Positions 7,352 through 15,486 of a DNA stretch of 64,000 nucleotides are shown one piece after another. Origin of the DNA: DATBJJ01 sp036556425. GTDB lineage: Bacteria > Acidobacteriota > Vicinamibacteria > Vicinamibacterales > 2-12-FULL-66-21. Location of the stretch: contig DATBJJ010000103.1 of assembly GCA_036556425.1 (NCBI GenBank), positions 1 to 64,000 of the forward strand, in the 5' to 3' direction. The first letter of the stretch is position 1. The number at the start of each line of letters is the position of its first letter. The translations under genes and the position numbers were made by a program. The notes beneath the pieces were generated by a model, which saw nothing but the letters and a program-made list of their open reading frames with translations, searched no databases and had not been told where the DNA came from.

Positions 7352-9709
7352 TCAATCGGGACACCCAACGTTGAGTGTCCCCGCCCTGCCCGCCCGGCCG
7401 GCGATCGCGGTGGCGCCGAAGATCCGGGGAAACAGCTTGATCGTCGCCGGCAGAATGAACACTTCCGCCAGGAACGCCGTCGCCATCGTCAGCGCCAGCA
7501 GGCCGCCGAACCAGGCCGTCGGCTTGTACTCCGACAGCAGCAGGACGGCGTACCCCGCGCTGTTGATGACTGCCGTCGTCAGCGACGCGCGGCCTTCGTG
7601 CGTCGTCGCGATCGCGATCGCTTCGTCGGTCGTCGCCCCGGCCGCCGCCTCGCGACGGTACCTGTTGATGAAATGAATCGTGTCGTCGTCGACGATCCCG
7701 AGCGCGACGCTGGCGACCATGATCGTGGCGACGTTCATCGAAATGTCCAGATACCCCATGATCCCGAGGACGGCGACCACCGGCAGCAGATTCGGCGCGA
7801 TCGTCAACACGCCGAAACGGAACGAGCGAAACACGATGAAGATCACGCCGAAGACGGTGAAGAACGCCGTGCCGAAACTGCTGATCTGCGAGATGACGAG
7901 GTAGTGATCGAGCGTGCTGAAGAGGCGTCCGGATCCCGTCGTCAGCACGGTGATGCCCGTGCCGGCAAACGCCGCCTGCGCGATCCGATCCGCGCGCTCG
8001 ATCTGCTCGAGCACGAGGTCAGAGCTCATCGCCGCCAGCTTGATCGAGATCTGCGCGCGCGAGTAGTCGCTCGCGACAACGCGCTCGAGCTCGTGCCTGC
8101 CCTCTCCGCCGAGGGAGAACACGAAGAGCTCCTGCGCGATCGTCTCCGCGCTCGACGGGACGACACTCGCCTCCGGGCGCCCGTCGTGGAGTTCCTTGTT
8201 GATGCGTTTGACGTAGTCGACGACCGACGTGACCTTTCGCACGTACGGGAACGTGCGCAGCTCCTCTTCGAGCCGATCCATCCGCTGCAGCGCGTCGGGC
8301 GTCTTCAGCGAGTCCGGCGGCCCTTCCAGCATCATGTGAAAGCTGTAGACGCCGGCGAGCTCCTTGTCGATCACCGCGGCCGATCGTCCCAACGGATGCC
8401 GCGGGCTGAAGAAGCTGATGTGATTCGTATCCACGCGAAGCCGGGTGATCCCGACCGCGGCGGCGATGACGACGACGATGGAGACGGCAAGCACGCGACG
8501 CGGCCGCGCGCAGGCGAAGCGCGCGACCGCTCGGAGCGGCTCGATCAAATACCGCTCGTGCGGCGACTCCCCAATCTCCGGCTTGACGAGCGACAAGAGC
8601 GTCGGCATCAGCACGAGGGAGATCACGAAGTCCACCATGATCCCGACCGCCGAGCCGATCCCGAACGCGCGGACGGCCACGACATTGCTCGTCGCCAGCG
8701 ACAACATGCCGAGCGCCGTCGTGGCGCTCGCGCCGAGGAGCGGCGCCGCGAGATGCGCGATCGTGGACTTGAACGCCTCCTCGCTCGTTCCGCGCCGGCG
8801 CTCCTCGTCCCAGTGCTGCATGATGTGGACGTCGTCGGCAATCGCCAGGACGATGACGAGCGGCACGATCATGCTCGCGAGCACGTTGTAGGTGAATCCC
8901 ATCAACGTGTAGAGGCCGAGCGTCCAGAGGATGCTGACGAGGATCGCGACCATCGCGAGGATCGTCTTGCGCCACGAGCGGAACGACAGGTAGATCGCGA
9001 GAATCGTGACGACGAGGATTGGCGGTGTGAACCTGCGCTCGTTGTCGAGCGTGATCCGATTGTAGGTCTCGCTGATCTCGAGGCTGCCGTTGTAGTACGC
9101 CGTGACTCGCGCTGGCAGCGCGGGATCGACGATGTCGTGAATACGCTGGATGACGCCCGCTCTGACCTTGTCGATCCGATCCTCGTCGAACCCGACGATG
9201 ATCGCGGTCGTCCGCGCGTCGTCGGAGATCAAATCGCCGCGGATCAGGTCGTCGCCGAGCGCGCGCCGCCTGATTTCCTCGGGATCGCGTGACTCCAGAT
9301 CCTCGAGAAGCGGCCGGACCTCGAGGCCTCCATCGTCATCGGGATCGCCGGTCTTGTCTTTCAACGCCTGAACGATCGTCGCGGTCGCGAGGCTGTTGAC
9401 GCGCTGGACGGTCTCGACGCGCTCGATGTCGCCCGTGATTCGATCGATCATCCTCAGCGTGTCGCGCGAGAACAGCGTCGAGGCCGAGTCGGCCTGCAGC
9501 GCGATGATCAGCGCGCGCGTGCCGCCGAACTCGGCGCGAAAACGCTCGTAGTCCTTGTAGACCGGATCGTCGCGCGAGAACCACGCCGTGATGTCGTTGT
9601 CGATGTTGGTGATGTTGGCGCGCGGCGAGAGCGCGATCGCGCCAATGACGAAGAGCGCCGAGAGAGGGAACCGCCACCGGTAGATCAAGGCAGCGAGGAG
9701 ACGGCTCAC
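7352..9709 (-). CDS. MMPL/RND-superfamily exporter
   Basis: 785 residues in two similar halves. Each has one N-terminal membrane helix (about 12-30 and again near 405-425), a large periplasmic loop, and a cluster of five helices resembling a sterol-sensing domain. The paired motifs ADDVHIMQHWDEE and DDDTIHFINRYRRE are the proton-relay signature of MMPL-type permeases. Substrates of such proteins are usually lipids or other hydrophobic compounds. The GTG start overlaps the upstream stop by four bases (GTGA), so it is translationally coupled to the LolA-like gene. A DUF1302-like barrel follows. Confidence 0.92.
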   Translation of the reverse strand: MSRLLAALIYRWRFPLSALFVIGAIALSPRANITNIDNDITAWFSRDDPVYKDYERFRAEFGGTRALIIALQADSASTLFSRDTLRMIDRITGDIERVETVQRVNSLATATIVQALKDKTGDPDDDGGLEVRPLLEDLESRDPEEIRRRALGDDLIRGDLISDDARTTAIIVGFDEDRIDKVRAGVIQRIHDIVDPALPARVTAYYNGSLEISETYNRITLDNERRFTPPILVVTILAIYLSFRSWRKTILAMVAILVSILWTLGLYTLMGFTYNVLASMIVPLVIVLAIADDVHIMQHWDEERRRGTSEEAFKSTIAHLAAPLLGASATTALGMLSLATSNVVAVRAFGIGSAVGIMVDFVISLVLMPTLLSLVKPEIGESPHERYLIEPLRAVARFACARPRRVLAVSIVVVIAAAVGITRLRVDTNHISFFSPRHPLGRSAAVIDKELAGVYSFHMMLEGPPDSLKTPDALQRMDRLEEELRTFPYVRKVTSVVDYVKRINKELHDGRPEASVVPSSAETIAQELFVFSLGGEGRHELERVVASDYSRAQISIKLAAMSSDLVLEQIERADRIAQAAFAGTGITVLTTGSGRLFSTLDHYLVISQISSFGTAFFTVFGVIFIVFRSFRFGVLTIAPNLLPVVAVLGIMGYLDISMNVATIMVASVALGIVDDDTIHFINRYRREAAAGATTDEAIAIATTHEGRASLTTAVINSAGYAVLLLSEYKPTAWFGGLLALTMATAFLAEVFILPATIKLFPRIFGATAIAGRAGRAGTLNVGCPD

Positions 9710-10593
9710 GGCAGCGCGCCGCCCTTCGGCTGCCGCTCCAGCTCCCGCCGGTTGAAGTCCGCTTCCTTCAAGCCGACGTTATAGTCCATCGCTTCGACGG
9801 CGAGCTCCGTGCGCGTCTTCTCGATCGTGTTGATCATCTCGGACTCCATGACGGTCCAGATGCCCTCGATCCGCTCGAGCCGGCGCACCGCATAGATCTT
9901 TTCCTTCTCGTTCCGCCGGTTGAAGACCTCCGCCGAGACGACGACGAAGCTATCGAGCACGATCGAGACAACGCGCGGAAACTGCGCGGACGAGTCCTTC
10001 CTGCGCGACTCCAGCCGCCAGGCGGGAACGGCCGCGCCGCCGCCCGGCGGCGTCCACGTCGTTTTTCCGTCGTCCGATCCGGCGAAGGCGTACGTGTAGT
10101 CCTCGAGCTCGCGGCCGCCGATGTCCTCGTACGTGAAGTCGCTGCCGACGAAGCTCTCTTGCGCCTCGCTGCCCGCGATGCGCCGCACGCGGCCGAGCGA
10201 TGGAAGGTAGAGGAATCGCTCGTCGTCCGCCTTCGGATGCTCCCAGACGAGGAAGCCCGTGCCGCGAATGTCGTTCGGATAGGTGAATCGAATCAGCAGA
10301 CGATCGCCGTCGGGAGCCGACGGCGGCGCGCCGGGTGCCTCGCGGCCGCGAAGCGAGACGATCGCGAGCGCGCGCTCGCGCAGGCGCTGATGCCGATCGT
10401 AGAGCTTCATCCGCATGGTCGATCGCGAGTCGCGACCGGTGTCGCGATCCTGAATGCGGCGCGCGACGGCGTCGGGTGTGAGCGGAGGCGTCTGCCGCGC
10501 CGAGAGCTGCGGAATGGGCGACGCGGCGACGACGATCGCGATGGCCGCGACCGCGCCGACGGCCGCGCCGCTGCGCGAGGCGAGCAAGCTCAT
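9706..10593 (-). CDS. Outer-membrane lipoprotein-sorting protein (LolA-like)
   Basis: 295 residues with a signal peptide in the first 35. The block YLPSLGRVRRIAG followed by QESFVGSDFTYEDIGGRELEDYTY is the recognised signature of the LolA-like outer-membrane lipoprotein-sorting family that accompanies RND/MMPL permeases. These soluble beta-sheet proteins probably carry lipid across the periplasm. It is the first gene of the operon with RND, DUF1302-like and MBL genes. Its start codon is embedded in the palindrome at 10587-10620. Confidence 0.88.
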   Translation of the reverse strand: MSLLASRSGAAVGAVAAIAIVVAASPIPQLSARQTPPLTPDAVARRIQDRDTGRDSRSTMRMKLYDRHQRLRERALAIVSLRGREAPGAPPSAPDGDRLLIRFTYPNDIRGTGFLVWEHPKADDERFLYLPSLGRVRRIAGSEAQESFVGSDFTYEDIGGRELEDYTYAFAGSDDGKTTWTPPGGGAAVPAWRLESRRKDSSAQFPRVVSIVLDSFVVVSAEVFNRRNEKEKIYAVRRLERIEGIWTVMESEMINTIEKTRTELAVEAMDYNVGLKEADFNRRELERQPKGGALP

Positions 10594-10620
10594 TTATGTG
10601 AAGTGTTTCACAAATGAGCT
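10587..10620. promoter_or_regulatory. Long palindrome with Rex-like core over the start codon of the exporter operon
   Basis: The arms are 10587-10602 and 10607-10620: AGCTCATTT and GTGAA pair with TTCAC and AAATGAGCT, with a 2-base bulge and a 4-base loop. The core TGTGAA-GTGT-TTCACA (10597-10612) differs little from the known Rex operator TTGTGAA-N4-TTCACAA. The ATG of the LolA-like gene (10591-10593) lies in one arm. It could be a repressor site, an mRNA hairpin that hides the start codon, or both. Confidence 0.55.
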
Positions 10621-10627
10621 GATTTAT

Positions 10628-11032
10628 TCAACTATTCTGCATCTTTTGACGGATTTCGGGTGGAATCACCACGGGCGCCCCCGCCGCGTAGTCGTACATC
10701 ACCTGAACCGTCCGCGCCGATGCGACCACGCGCCCCTGCTCGTCGACGATCTCGTAGTCGTAGGTGAAGCTGGTTCGGCCGATGGCGGCGACTTCGATCC
10801 TCACGTCGAGCGTTTGTCCGTACCGCGCCGGAAGGCGATAGTCGATCTCCGCGCGCGCCATGATCACACCGGGACGCGCCGCGGCCTCGTCGAGCCCGAA
10901 GCCCCAGAGCGATCGCCAATAGAACAACCGCGCCTGCTCGAGGTACGTGAGATAGGCCGCGTTGTTCACGTGTCCGAGCGGATCGCAATCGCGGAACCTG
11001 ACCTCGATCGCGTGAGAGAAGACGTACGCCAT
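10628..11032 (-). CDS. Acyl-CoA thioesterase, 4HBT/YbgC-like hotdog fold
   Basis: 134 residues. The motif FRDCDPLGHVNNAAYLTYLEQAR is the classic 4-hydroxybenzoyl-CoA thioesterase active-site segment, with catalytic Asp in D-x-x-G-H-V-N-N. The length is normal for the family. It cleaves acyl-CoA thioesters in the cytoplasm; the acyl chain cannot be deduced. It is divergent from the ThyX-like gene with 36 bases between, and lies upstream of the exporter operon on the same strand with a 34-base gap. Confidence 0.9.
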   Translation of the reverse strand: MAYVFSHAIEVRFRDCDPLGHVNNAAYLTYLEQARLFYWRSLWGFGLDEAAARPGVIMARAEIDYRLPARYGQTLDVRIEVAAIGRTSFTYDYEIVDEQGRVVASARTVQVMYDYAAGAPVVIPPEIRQKMQNS

Positions 11033-11056
11033 GGCACTCTCGCTGGCCTGTTAGTT

Positions 11057-11068
11057 TACAATCACCGC
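11057..11068 (+). promoter_or_regulatory. -10 box TACAAT six bases before the GTG start
   Basis: TACAAT at 11057-11062 is followed by six bases and then the GTG at 11069. A transcript starting at the usual distance would begin on the start codon itself, so the mRNA would be leaderless. The same geometry occurs at the def, cobalamin adenosyltransferase, receiver-like and SDR genes. Confidence 0.5.
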
Positions 11069-12688
11069 GTGCTCCCCATCGCGTCGGCTGCAGAGACCTT
11101 CACGGAAGAAGACCGGCGTCGGCTCGCCCCGTATTTCACCAACCTCGACGGCCATATCTTCGCACTGACGAACTTGCCGGAGACCGTGAAAGGCGCGCTC
11201 TTCGCGCGCTACTCGCGATCGGCGAAGTCGCTGCGGCGGCTGTTCCTCGACGAGTTCGCCGACAAGGTCGGGACCGGTGCGCGGCGCACTGAGGAGGCGG
11301 AGGTCGGCGTCGCGCGCGCCGAGAAGCTCTTCGACAAGGTCTTCAACGAGTACGGCGACGACTCCGTCGCGCAGCTCGGCGGCGCGCACATCGCGTGCGA
11401 GTACGTCTCCAACGTGCTCACGAAAGTTCTCGAATGGGGACGTCTCATGGCGTACCTCGAGCAGTCCACGCGATACGTGCCGTACACCGACAAGCTGCAC
11501 GGTCGGTGGCGATATCACGTGCCGGAAGAGATCGGCGACGGCAGCCTGCGCGATCGTTACACGCGGACGATGGACGCGGCGTTCGAGCGGTATGCCGCGT
11601 GGATCGGCCCGATGCAGGAGTACTTCGCGCGGCGCTACCCGAAGAGCCCGGCGGATTCGGACGCGGTCCATCGCTCCGCGATCCGCGCGAAGGCGCTCGA
11701 CACGCTGCGCGGCCTCCTGCCCGCGGCAACGCAGTCGAATCTCGGAATCTACGGCACTGGTCAGGCGTTCGAGGCCCTGCTCCTTCGCATGCACGCGAAT
11801 CCGCTGAGCGAAGTACGCGCGTGCGCGACCGAGATGCTGACCGAGCTGCGCAAGGTCATCCCCGCTTTCCTGGTTCGCGTCGATCAGCCCGATCGCGGCG
11901 GGGCATGGAGCGCGTATCTCGCGGATTCGCGGCAGAGCGTCGCCACAGCGGCAGCGGCATTCTTGGACGATGTGCTGCCAGAGCCTCGACCCGAGGTGAC
12001 GCTGACCGATTTCGATCCCGAGGGCGAGCTGAAGATCGTCGCCGCGGCGCTCTACGCCGTCTCCGATCTCCCCGACGAACAGTTGATCCAGATCGCGCGG
12101 CGAATGACGACGGACGAGCGTCTTTCGGTGCTGAAGGCCTACATCGGTCCGCGAACCAACCGGCGTCATCGTCCGGGGCGTGCCTTCGAGCGGACGGCGT
12201 ATCGCTTCGATGTCCTCACCGATTACGGTGCGTTCCGCGATCTGCAGCGGCATCGGTTGTTGACGCTCGAGTGGCAGCCGCTCGGCACGCGCCACGGCTT
12301 CATCGAGCCGGACGCGATCGTCGAAGCGGGCGCCGACGACGACTGGACGCGCGTCATGGAGGCGTCAGCCGAATTGTACGAAGCGTTGATGACCTCCGGG
12401 CTGAAGGACGCCGCGCCGTACGCCGCGGCGATGGCGTACCGCGTGCGCTTCTACATGGACATGAACGCGCGCGAAGCCATGCACCTCATCGAGCTTCGCA
12501 CGGCGCCGCAGGGCCACCCGGCCTACCGCCGCGTCTGCCAGCAGATGCACACGCTCATCGCGAACGTCGCGGAGCACAGAGCCGTCGCCGCCGCGATGCA
12601 ATTCGCCGATCACTCGGTGGTCGAGCTGGAGCGGTTGGGATCGGAGCGCGCGCTCGAACGAAAGCGCGCGCAGTCGGAAACGGTGTAG
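11069..12688 (+). CDS. Two-domain FAD-dependent thymidylate synthase-like (ThyX) protein
   Basis: 539 residues, about twice the usual ThyX length. Residues about 30-240 and 300-520 look like two ThyX-type domains. The first has KVLEWGRLMAYLEQSTRYVPY, which keeps the ExSxRY end of the ThyX signature but not RHR. The second has LQRHRLLTLEWQPLGTRHGF, which keeps RHR but has lost the Ser-x-Arg-Tyr end. ThyX makes dTMP from dUMP using flavin and methylene-tetrahydrofolate. Whether this long form is catalytic is uncertain. The start is GTG 11069; upstream in-frame sequence belongs to the opposite-strand thioesterase gene. Confidence 0.7.
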   Translation: MLPIASAAETFTEEDRRRLAPYFTNLDGHIFALTNLPETVKGALFARYSRSAKSLRRLFLDEFADKVGTGARRTEEAEVGVARAEKLFDKVFNEYGDDSVAQLGGAHIACEYVSNVLTKVLEWGRLMAYLEQSTRYVPYTDKLHGRWRYHVPEEIGDGSLRDRYTRTMDAAFERYAAWIGPMQEYFARRYPKSPADSDAVHRSAIRAKALDTLRGLLPAATQSNLGIYGTGQAFEALLLRMHANPLSEVRACATEMLTELRKVIPAFLVRVDQPDRGGAWSAYLADSRQSVATAAAAFLDDVLPEPRPEVTLTDFDPEGELKIVAAALYAVSDLPDEQLIQIARRMTTDERLSVLKAYIGPRTNRRHRPGRAFERTAYRFDVLTDYGAFRDLQRHRLLTLEWQPLGTRHGFIEPDAIVEAGADDDWTRVMEASAELYEALMTSGLKDAAPYAAAMAYRVRFYMDMNAREAMHLIELRTAPQGHPAYRRVCQQMHTLIANVAEHRAVAAAMQFADHSVVELERLGSERALERKRAQSETV

Positions 12689-12692
12689 CGGT

Positions 12693-13241
12693 CTACTCGG
12701 CTTTGACCGGCTCGTTGGAGAAGTACCGCGCGAACTCGTCGAGGAAGGTCAGCGACTCGAACGACGTCATCCGATCGAAGAACAGCACGCCGTCAAGATG
12801 ATCCGTCTCGTGCTGAATCACGCGGGCGGTGAATCCTGACGCCTTGAGCTCGATGCGCTTGCCGTGCCGATCGTAGGCGCGGACGACGATGCTTCGCGCG
12901 CGAGGCACGCGGCCTCGAATGTCCGGAATGCTGAGGCAGCCCTCCCAGTCCTCGACCGTCTCGGATCCGATTGGCGTGATCTCGGGATTGATCAGCGCCA
13001 TCATCGGGACTTGTGATCGTTCCTCCCCCTCGTCCTCCGGCGCGAAGCCCGCGACGAACAACCGCAGGCTCTCGTGCACTTGCGGCGCGGCGAGTCCCAC
13101 TCCCTGATACTCGCGCATCGTCTCGAACATGTCATCGATGAGCTGCTGGATCCGCGGCGAGCCGATGGCGGAGAGGTCGATGGCCCGCGCGCACGCCCGC
13201 AAAACGGGATGTCCCATGCGGGCGACCTTCAGAATCGACAT
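12693..13241 (-). CDS. def: Peptide deformylase
   Basis: 182 residues from the ATG at 13241. All three deformylase motifs are present: GVGLAAPQVH (motif 1, GxGxAAxQ), EGCLSIPDIRG (motif 2, Cys metal ligand) and QHETDHLDGVLFFDR (motif 3, HExDH). It removes the formyl group from nascent proteins. An in-frame TTG at 13262 would add seven residues, but a TATAAT box exactly six bases before the ATG argues for the shorter form. The gene is convergent with the ThyX-like gene, 4 bases away. Confidence 0.95.
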   Translation of the reverse strand: MSILKVARMGHPVLRACARAIDLSAIGSPRIQQLIDDMFETMREYQGVGLAAPQVHESLRLFVAGFAPEDEGEERSQVPMMALINPEITPIGSETVEDWEGCLSIPDIRGRVPRARSIVVRAYDRHGKRIELKASGFTARVIQHETDHLDGVLFFDRMTSFESLTFLDEFARYFSNEPVKAE

Positions 13242-13247
13242 ATCGGG

Positions 13248-13253
13248 ATTATA
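13248..13253 (-). promoter_or_regulatory. TATAAT -10 box of def, leaderless geometry
   Basis: TATAAT on the minus strand lies six bases before the def ATG. On the other strand TATATT (13250-13255) lies nine bases before the NUDIX ATG. Two divergent promoters thus share about eight bases, and both transcripts would have almost no leader. Confidence 0.55.
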
Positions 13254-13264
13254 TTCGTTCAATC

Positions 13265-13792
13265 ATGGAACCCGCCGCGTATCGCTTCTGCCCGTCGTGC
13301 GGCGGCCGCTTGGAAAGCCGGCTGCTGAAGGCGAGCGAACCCGAGCGCCCGGTCTGCACCGCGTGCGGCTACGTCGTGTATCTCGACCCGAAGGTTGCTG
13401 TCGGCACGATTATCCGCACAGGGCGCGATCAACTCGTCCTCGTGCGCCGGGCGATCGAGCCCGGCTACGGCCTGTGGGTGTTTCCCGGCGGCTACGTCGA
13501 TCGCGGGGAAGAGATCACCGCCGCCGCGATTCGCGAGGCGCGCGAAGAGTCCGGCCTCGACGTCCGCATCGATCGACTCGTCAACATCTACTCGTACGGC
13601 GGGCGGTCGCCAATCATCATCGTTTACGCCGCGACCGTTCTCGGCGGCGAATTGTGCGGAGACGACGAGTGCCTCGAGGCGCGGCTGTTCGGCCGCGAAG
13701 AAATCCCGTGGGAGCAGCTCGCGTTCCGGAGCACCACGGATGCGCTGAGGGACTATTTCGAAAGTGAGCTGTTGAGCTCGAAAGTGCAATAG
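13265..13792 (+). CDS. NUDIX hydrolase with N-terminal zinc ribbon
   Basis: 175 residues. The first 40 hold two Cys pairs (FCPSCGG and VCTACGY), a zinc ribbon of the kind found in NudC-like and related NUDIX proteins. The NUDIX box is GGYVDRGEEITAAAIREAREESG, with the full GX5EX7REXXEEXG pattern, so it should be catalytic. The substrate is likely a nucleotide sugar, NADH-type or other nucleoside diphosphate. It is divergent from def with a 23-base gap. Confidence 0.9.
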   Translation: MEPAAYRFCPSCGGRLESRLLKASEPERPVCTACGYVVYLDPKVAVGTIIRTGRDQLVLVRRAIEPGYGLWVFPGGYVDRGEEITAAAIREAREESGLDVRIDRLVNIYSYGGRSPIIIVYAATVLGGELCGDDECLEARLFGREEIPWEQLAFRSTTDALRDYFESELLSSKVQ

Positions 13793-13843
13793 CCTGCAGC
13801 CGCGCCGGGCGATTCTCCTCGGAAAAACCGCGATCTCCGGTGG

Positions 13844-13849
13844 TATACT
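13844..13849 (+). promoter_or_regulatory. Extended -10 box (TGG-TATACT) before the lipoprotein gene
   Basis: TGGTATACT at 13841-13849 matches the extended -10 form TGn-TATAAT with one mismatch. No convincing -35 is seen. It would give the lipoprotein gene at 13939 a leader of about 80 bases. Confidence 0.35.
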
Positions 13850-13938
13850 TCTCGCCTCCAAGCCCCTGGGCTTCCCCATTTGCGGCGACATCGATGGCGG
13901 TGTCTTCCTGCGGCCGCAACAACCGATAGATCGGCTTT

Positions 13939-14391
13939 ATGAAGAAGAACCTTGCTCTTGCTGTGATCGTTTTCGCGGCTTGCGCCGCCGCCGCGTGCAT
14001 GGGGTACGACCGCCAAAGCTCGGTGGGTCCATCGTCGACCGGCGTCTCCGCGCTGATGGGCACGTGGACGTCGTCGAGCCTCGTCGCATCGCCGACGGCG
14101 TGCACGGACTTCCGTTGGACGGTCACCGAGCGATCGGGCAACAGCGCGAGCGGAACGTTCTCGGCGACCTGCCCCGGCAACGTGAGAGTTACGGGAACCG
14201 CGACCGGCGTGCTGAACGGAACGGTCGTGACGTGGACGGCGCAGGGCACGGCATCCGTGCCGAACTTCGCGTCGTGTCCCATCTCGCTGTCGGGAACGGC
14301 GGAGCTCGGCTCGGACTCGATTCGCGTGCCCTACTCGGGCGACACCTGCCTCGGCCGCGTGAGCGGCGTCGAAGTCCTGCGGAAGAACTGA
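13939..14391 (+). CDS. Small putative lipoprotein, unknown function
   Basis: 150 residues. The signal sequence MKKNLALAVIVFAACAAAAC ends in a lipobox with Cys at residue 20. The rest is a small beta-rich domain with four further Cys residues spread along it and no recognised motif. It is probably anchored in a membrane facing the periplasm. It stands alone between NUDIX and aldolase genes, and a hairpin follows its stop directly. Not recognised as a named family. Confidence 0.75.
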   Translation: MKKNLALAVIVFAACAAAACMGYDRQSSVGPSSTGVSALMGTWTSSSLVASPTACTDFRWTVTERSGNSASGTFSATCPGNVRVTGTATGVLNGTVVTWTAQGTASVPNFASCPISLSGTAELGSDSIRVPYSGDTCLGRVSGVEVLRKN

Positions 14392-14420
14392 CCCTCCTTC
14401 GCGCTTCGCGCTACGGAGGG
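14392..14420. terminator. Hairpin between two convergent genes, probable shared terminator
   Basis: CCCTCC (14392-14397) pairs with GGAGGG (14415-14420), and GCGC-TTC-GCGC pairs inside it. It starts one base after the lipoprotein stop and lies five bases before the convergent aldolase stop. There is no U-run, so it may be a repeat-type (REP-like) hairpin serving both strands. Confidence 0.5.
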
Positions 14421-14425
14421 CAAGC

Positions 14426-15433
14426 CTACTTGAGATCGTCCGCGCGCTTCGCGCCGTAGAACTCGAACCACGGACGCGCGGGCTCGAGGTGCGCGTTCAC
14501 GTTCTCGATGTTCTTCACGCCCTGATCCTGGAGCCACGTGCGAAAGGCGTCGGGGCCCTGCTTGCCGTAGACCGCGATGCCATCCTTCCACGTCGCGCGT
14601 CCGCAGAGAACGCCGGAGAACCTGGTCCCCGCTTCGGCGGCCAATTCGAGCGACTCGGTGAACTCCTGATTGCTGACGCCGGCCGAGAGGTAGATGAACG
14701 GCCGCGTGGCGACGTCAGCCGCCTTTCGGAAGAAGTCCATCGCCTGCTGCTTCGAATAGACCTTCTGGCCGCCGAACGACTTGCTGCCCTCGACGTGCTT
14801 CATGTTGATGGGCACTTCCACCTTCATGACGTCCACGCCGTAGCGATCCTTCGTGAACTCCGCCATGCTGCCGGTGACGATCTCCGGCTTCTTCTTCGAG
14901 AACTCCGGCCCCTTCTCGTCGACGCCTTCCTCGTATCCGACGAACTCCAAGAAGAACGGGATGTCGTTGGCGCGGCACTCGTCGCCGATCCGCTCAACCC
15001 ACGCGTGCTTCTTGTCGTTGATCTCCTTCGAGTCGAACGGCGTGTAGTAGAGAAGAATCTTGATGCAGTCGGCGCCAGCCTCCTTGAGGCGGCGGACCGA
15101 CCAGTTGTCGAGCAAATCCGGAAGCCGTCCTTCGCCGGTCTTGTCGTATCCGGTCTTCTCGTACGCCATGAGCAAGCCCGCGTTCTTCGCGCGGCGCTTG
15201 CTCGCGGGGATTCCCCATTCCGGATCGAGCAGGATCGCGCTGGCGTGCGGCGTGAGCACTTCGGTCACGAGCGTCTTGAACTCCTCGAGCTCGCGATCGC
15301 CGATGTTCCCGCCTTTCTCCTTCGCGAGCGCTTTCTGCAGCGAGCCGCGTTGATCCATCGCCGCGGCGGCAATCACGCCGCGATCGTTCGAGACGGCCTT
15401 CATGCCGGCCAACTTGCCAGGTGTGAACTTCAC
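14426..15433 (-). CDS. lacD: Tagatose 1,6-bisphosphate aldolase (LacD family)
   Basis: 335 residues, normal for LacD. It opens with FTPGKLAGMKAVSNDRGVIAAAAMDQRGSLQKAL, typical of LacD-type class I aldolases, and has KILLYYTPFD and VMKVEVPINMK segments holding the Lys residues of the TIM barrel. The known reaction is cleavage of tagatose 1,6-bisphosphate to DHAP and glyceraldehyde 3-phosphate; some members also accept fructose bisphosphate. No other lac/tagatose gene is nearby, so the true substrate may differ. AAGGAG five bases before the GTG fixes the start. Confidence 0.88.
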   Translation of the reverse strand: MKFTPGKLAGMKAVSNDRGVIAAAAMDQRGSLQKALAKEKGGNIGDRELEEFKTLVTEVLTPHASAILLDPEWGIPASKRRAKNAGLLMAYEKTGYDKTGEGRLPDLLDNWSVRRLKEAGADCIKILLYYTPFDSKEINDKKHAWVERIGDECRANDIPFFLEFVGYEEGVDEKGPEFSKKKPEIVTGSMAEFTKDRYGVDVMKVEVPINMKHVEGSKSFGGQKVYSKQQAMDFFRKAADVATRPFIYLSAGVSNQEFTESLELAAEAGTRFSGVLCGRATWKDGIAVYGKQGPDAFRTWLQDQGVKNIENVNAHLEPARPWFEFYGAKRADDLK

Positions 15434-15445
15434 GAAAACTCCTTA

Positions 15446-15463
15446 GTCCGGCCAAAGCCGGAC
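15446..15463. repeat. REP-like palindrome GTCCGGC-CAAA-GCCGGAC
   Basis: Perfect 7-base arms with a 4-base loop, followed by GCTACGAG. Near-identical palindromes lie at 35652-35667 and 58001-58016. It sits between thiI and lacD, which run in the same direction. Confidence 0.65.
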
Positions 15464-15486
15464 GCTACGAGCAACAAACGAATCCA

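Noticed and set aside
7598..9292. A 564-codon plus-strand open frame opposite the RND gene
   Set aside because: Arg/Asp-rich shadow with no recognisable fold; the RND protein is unambiguous.
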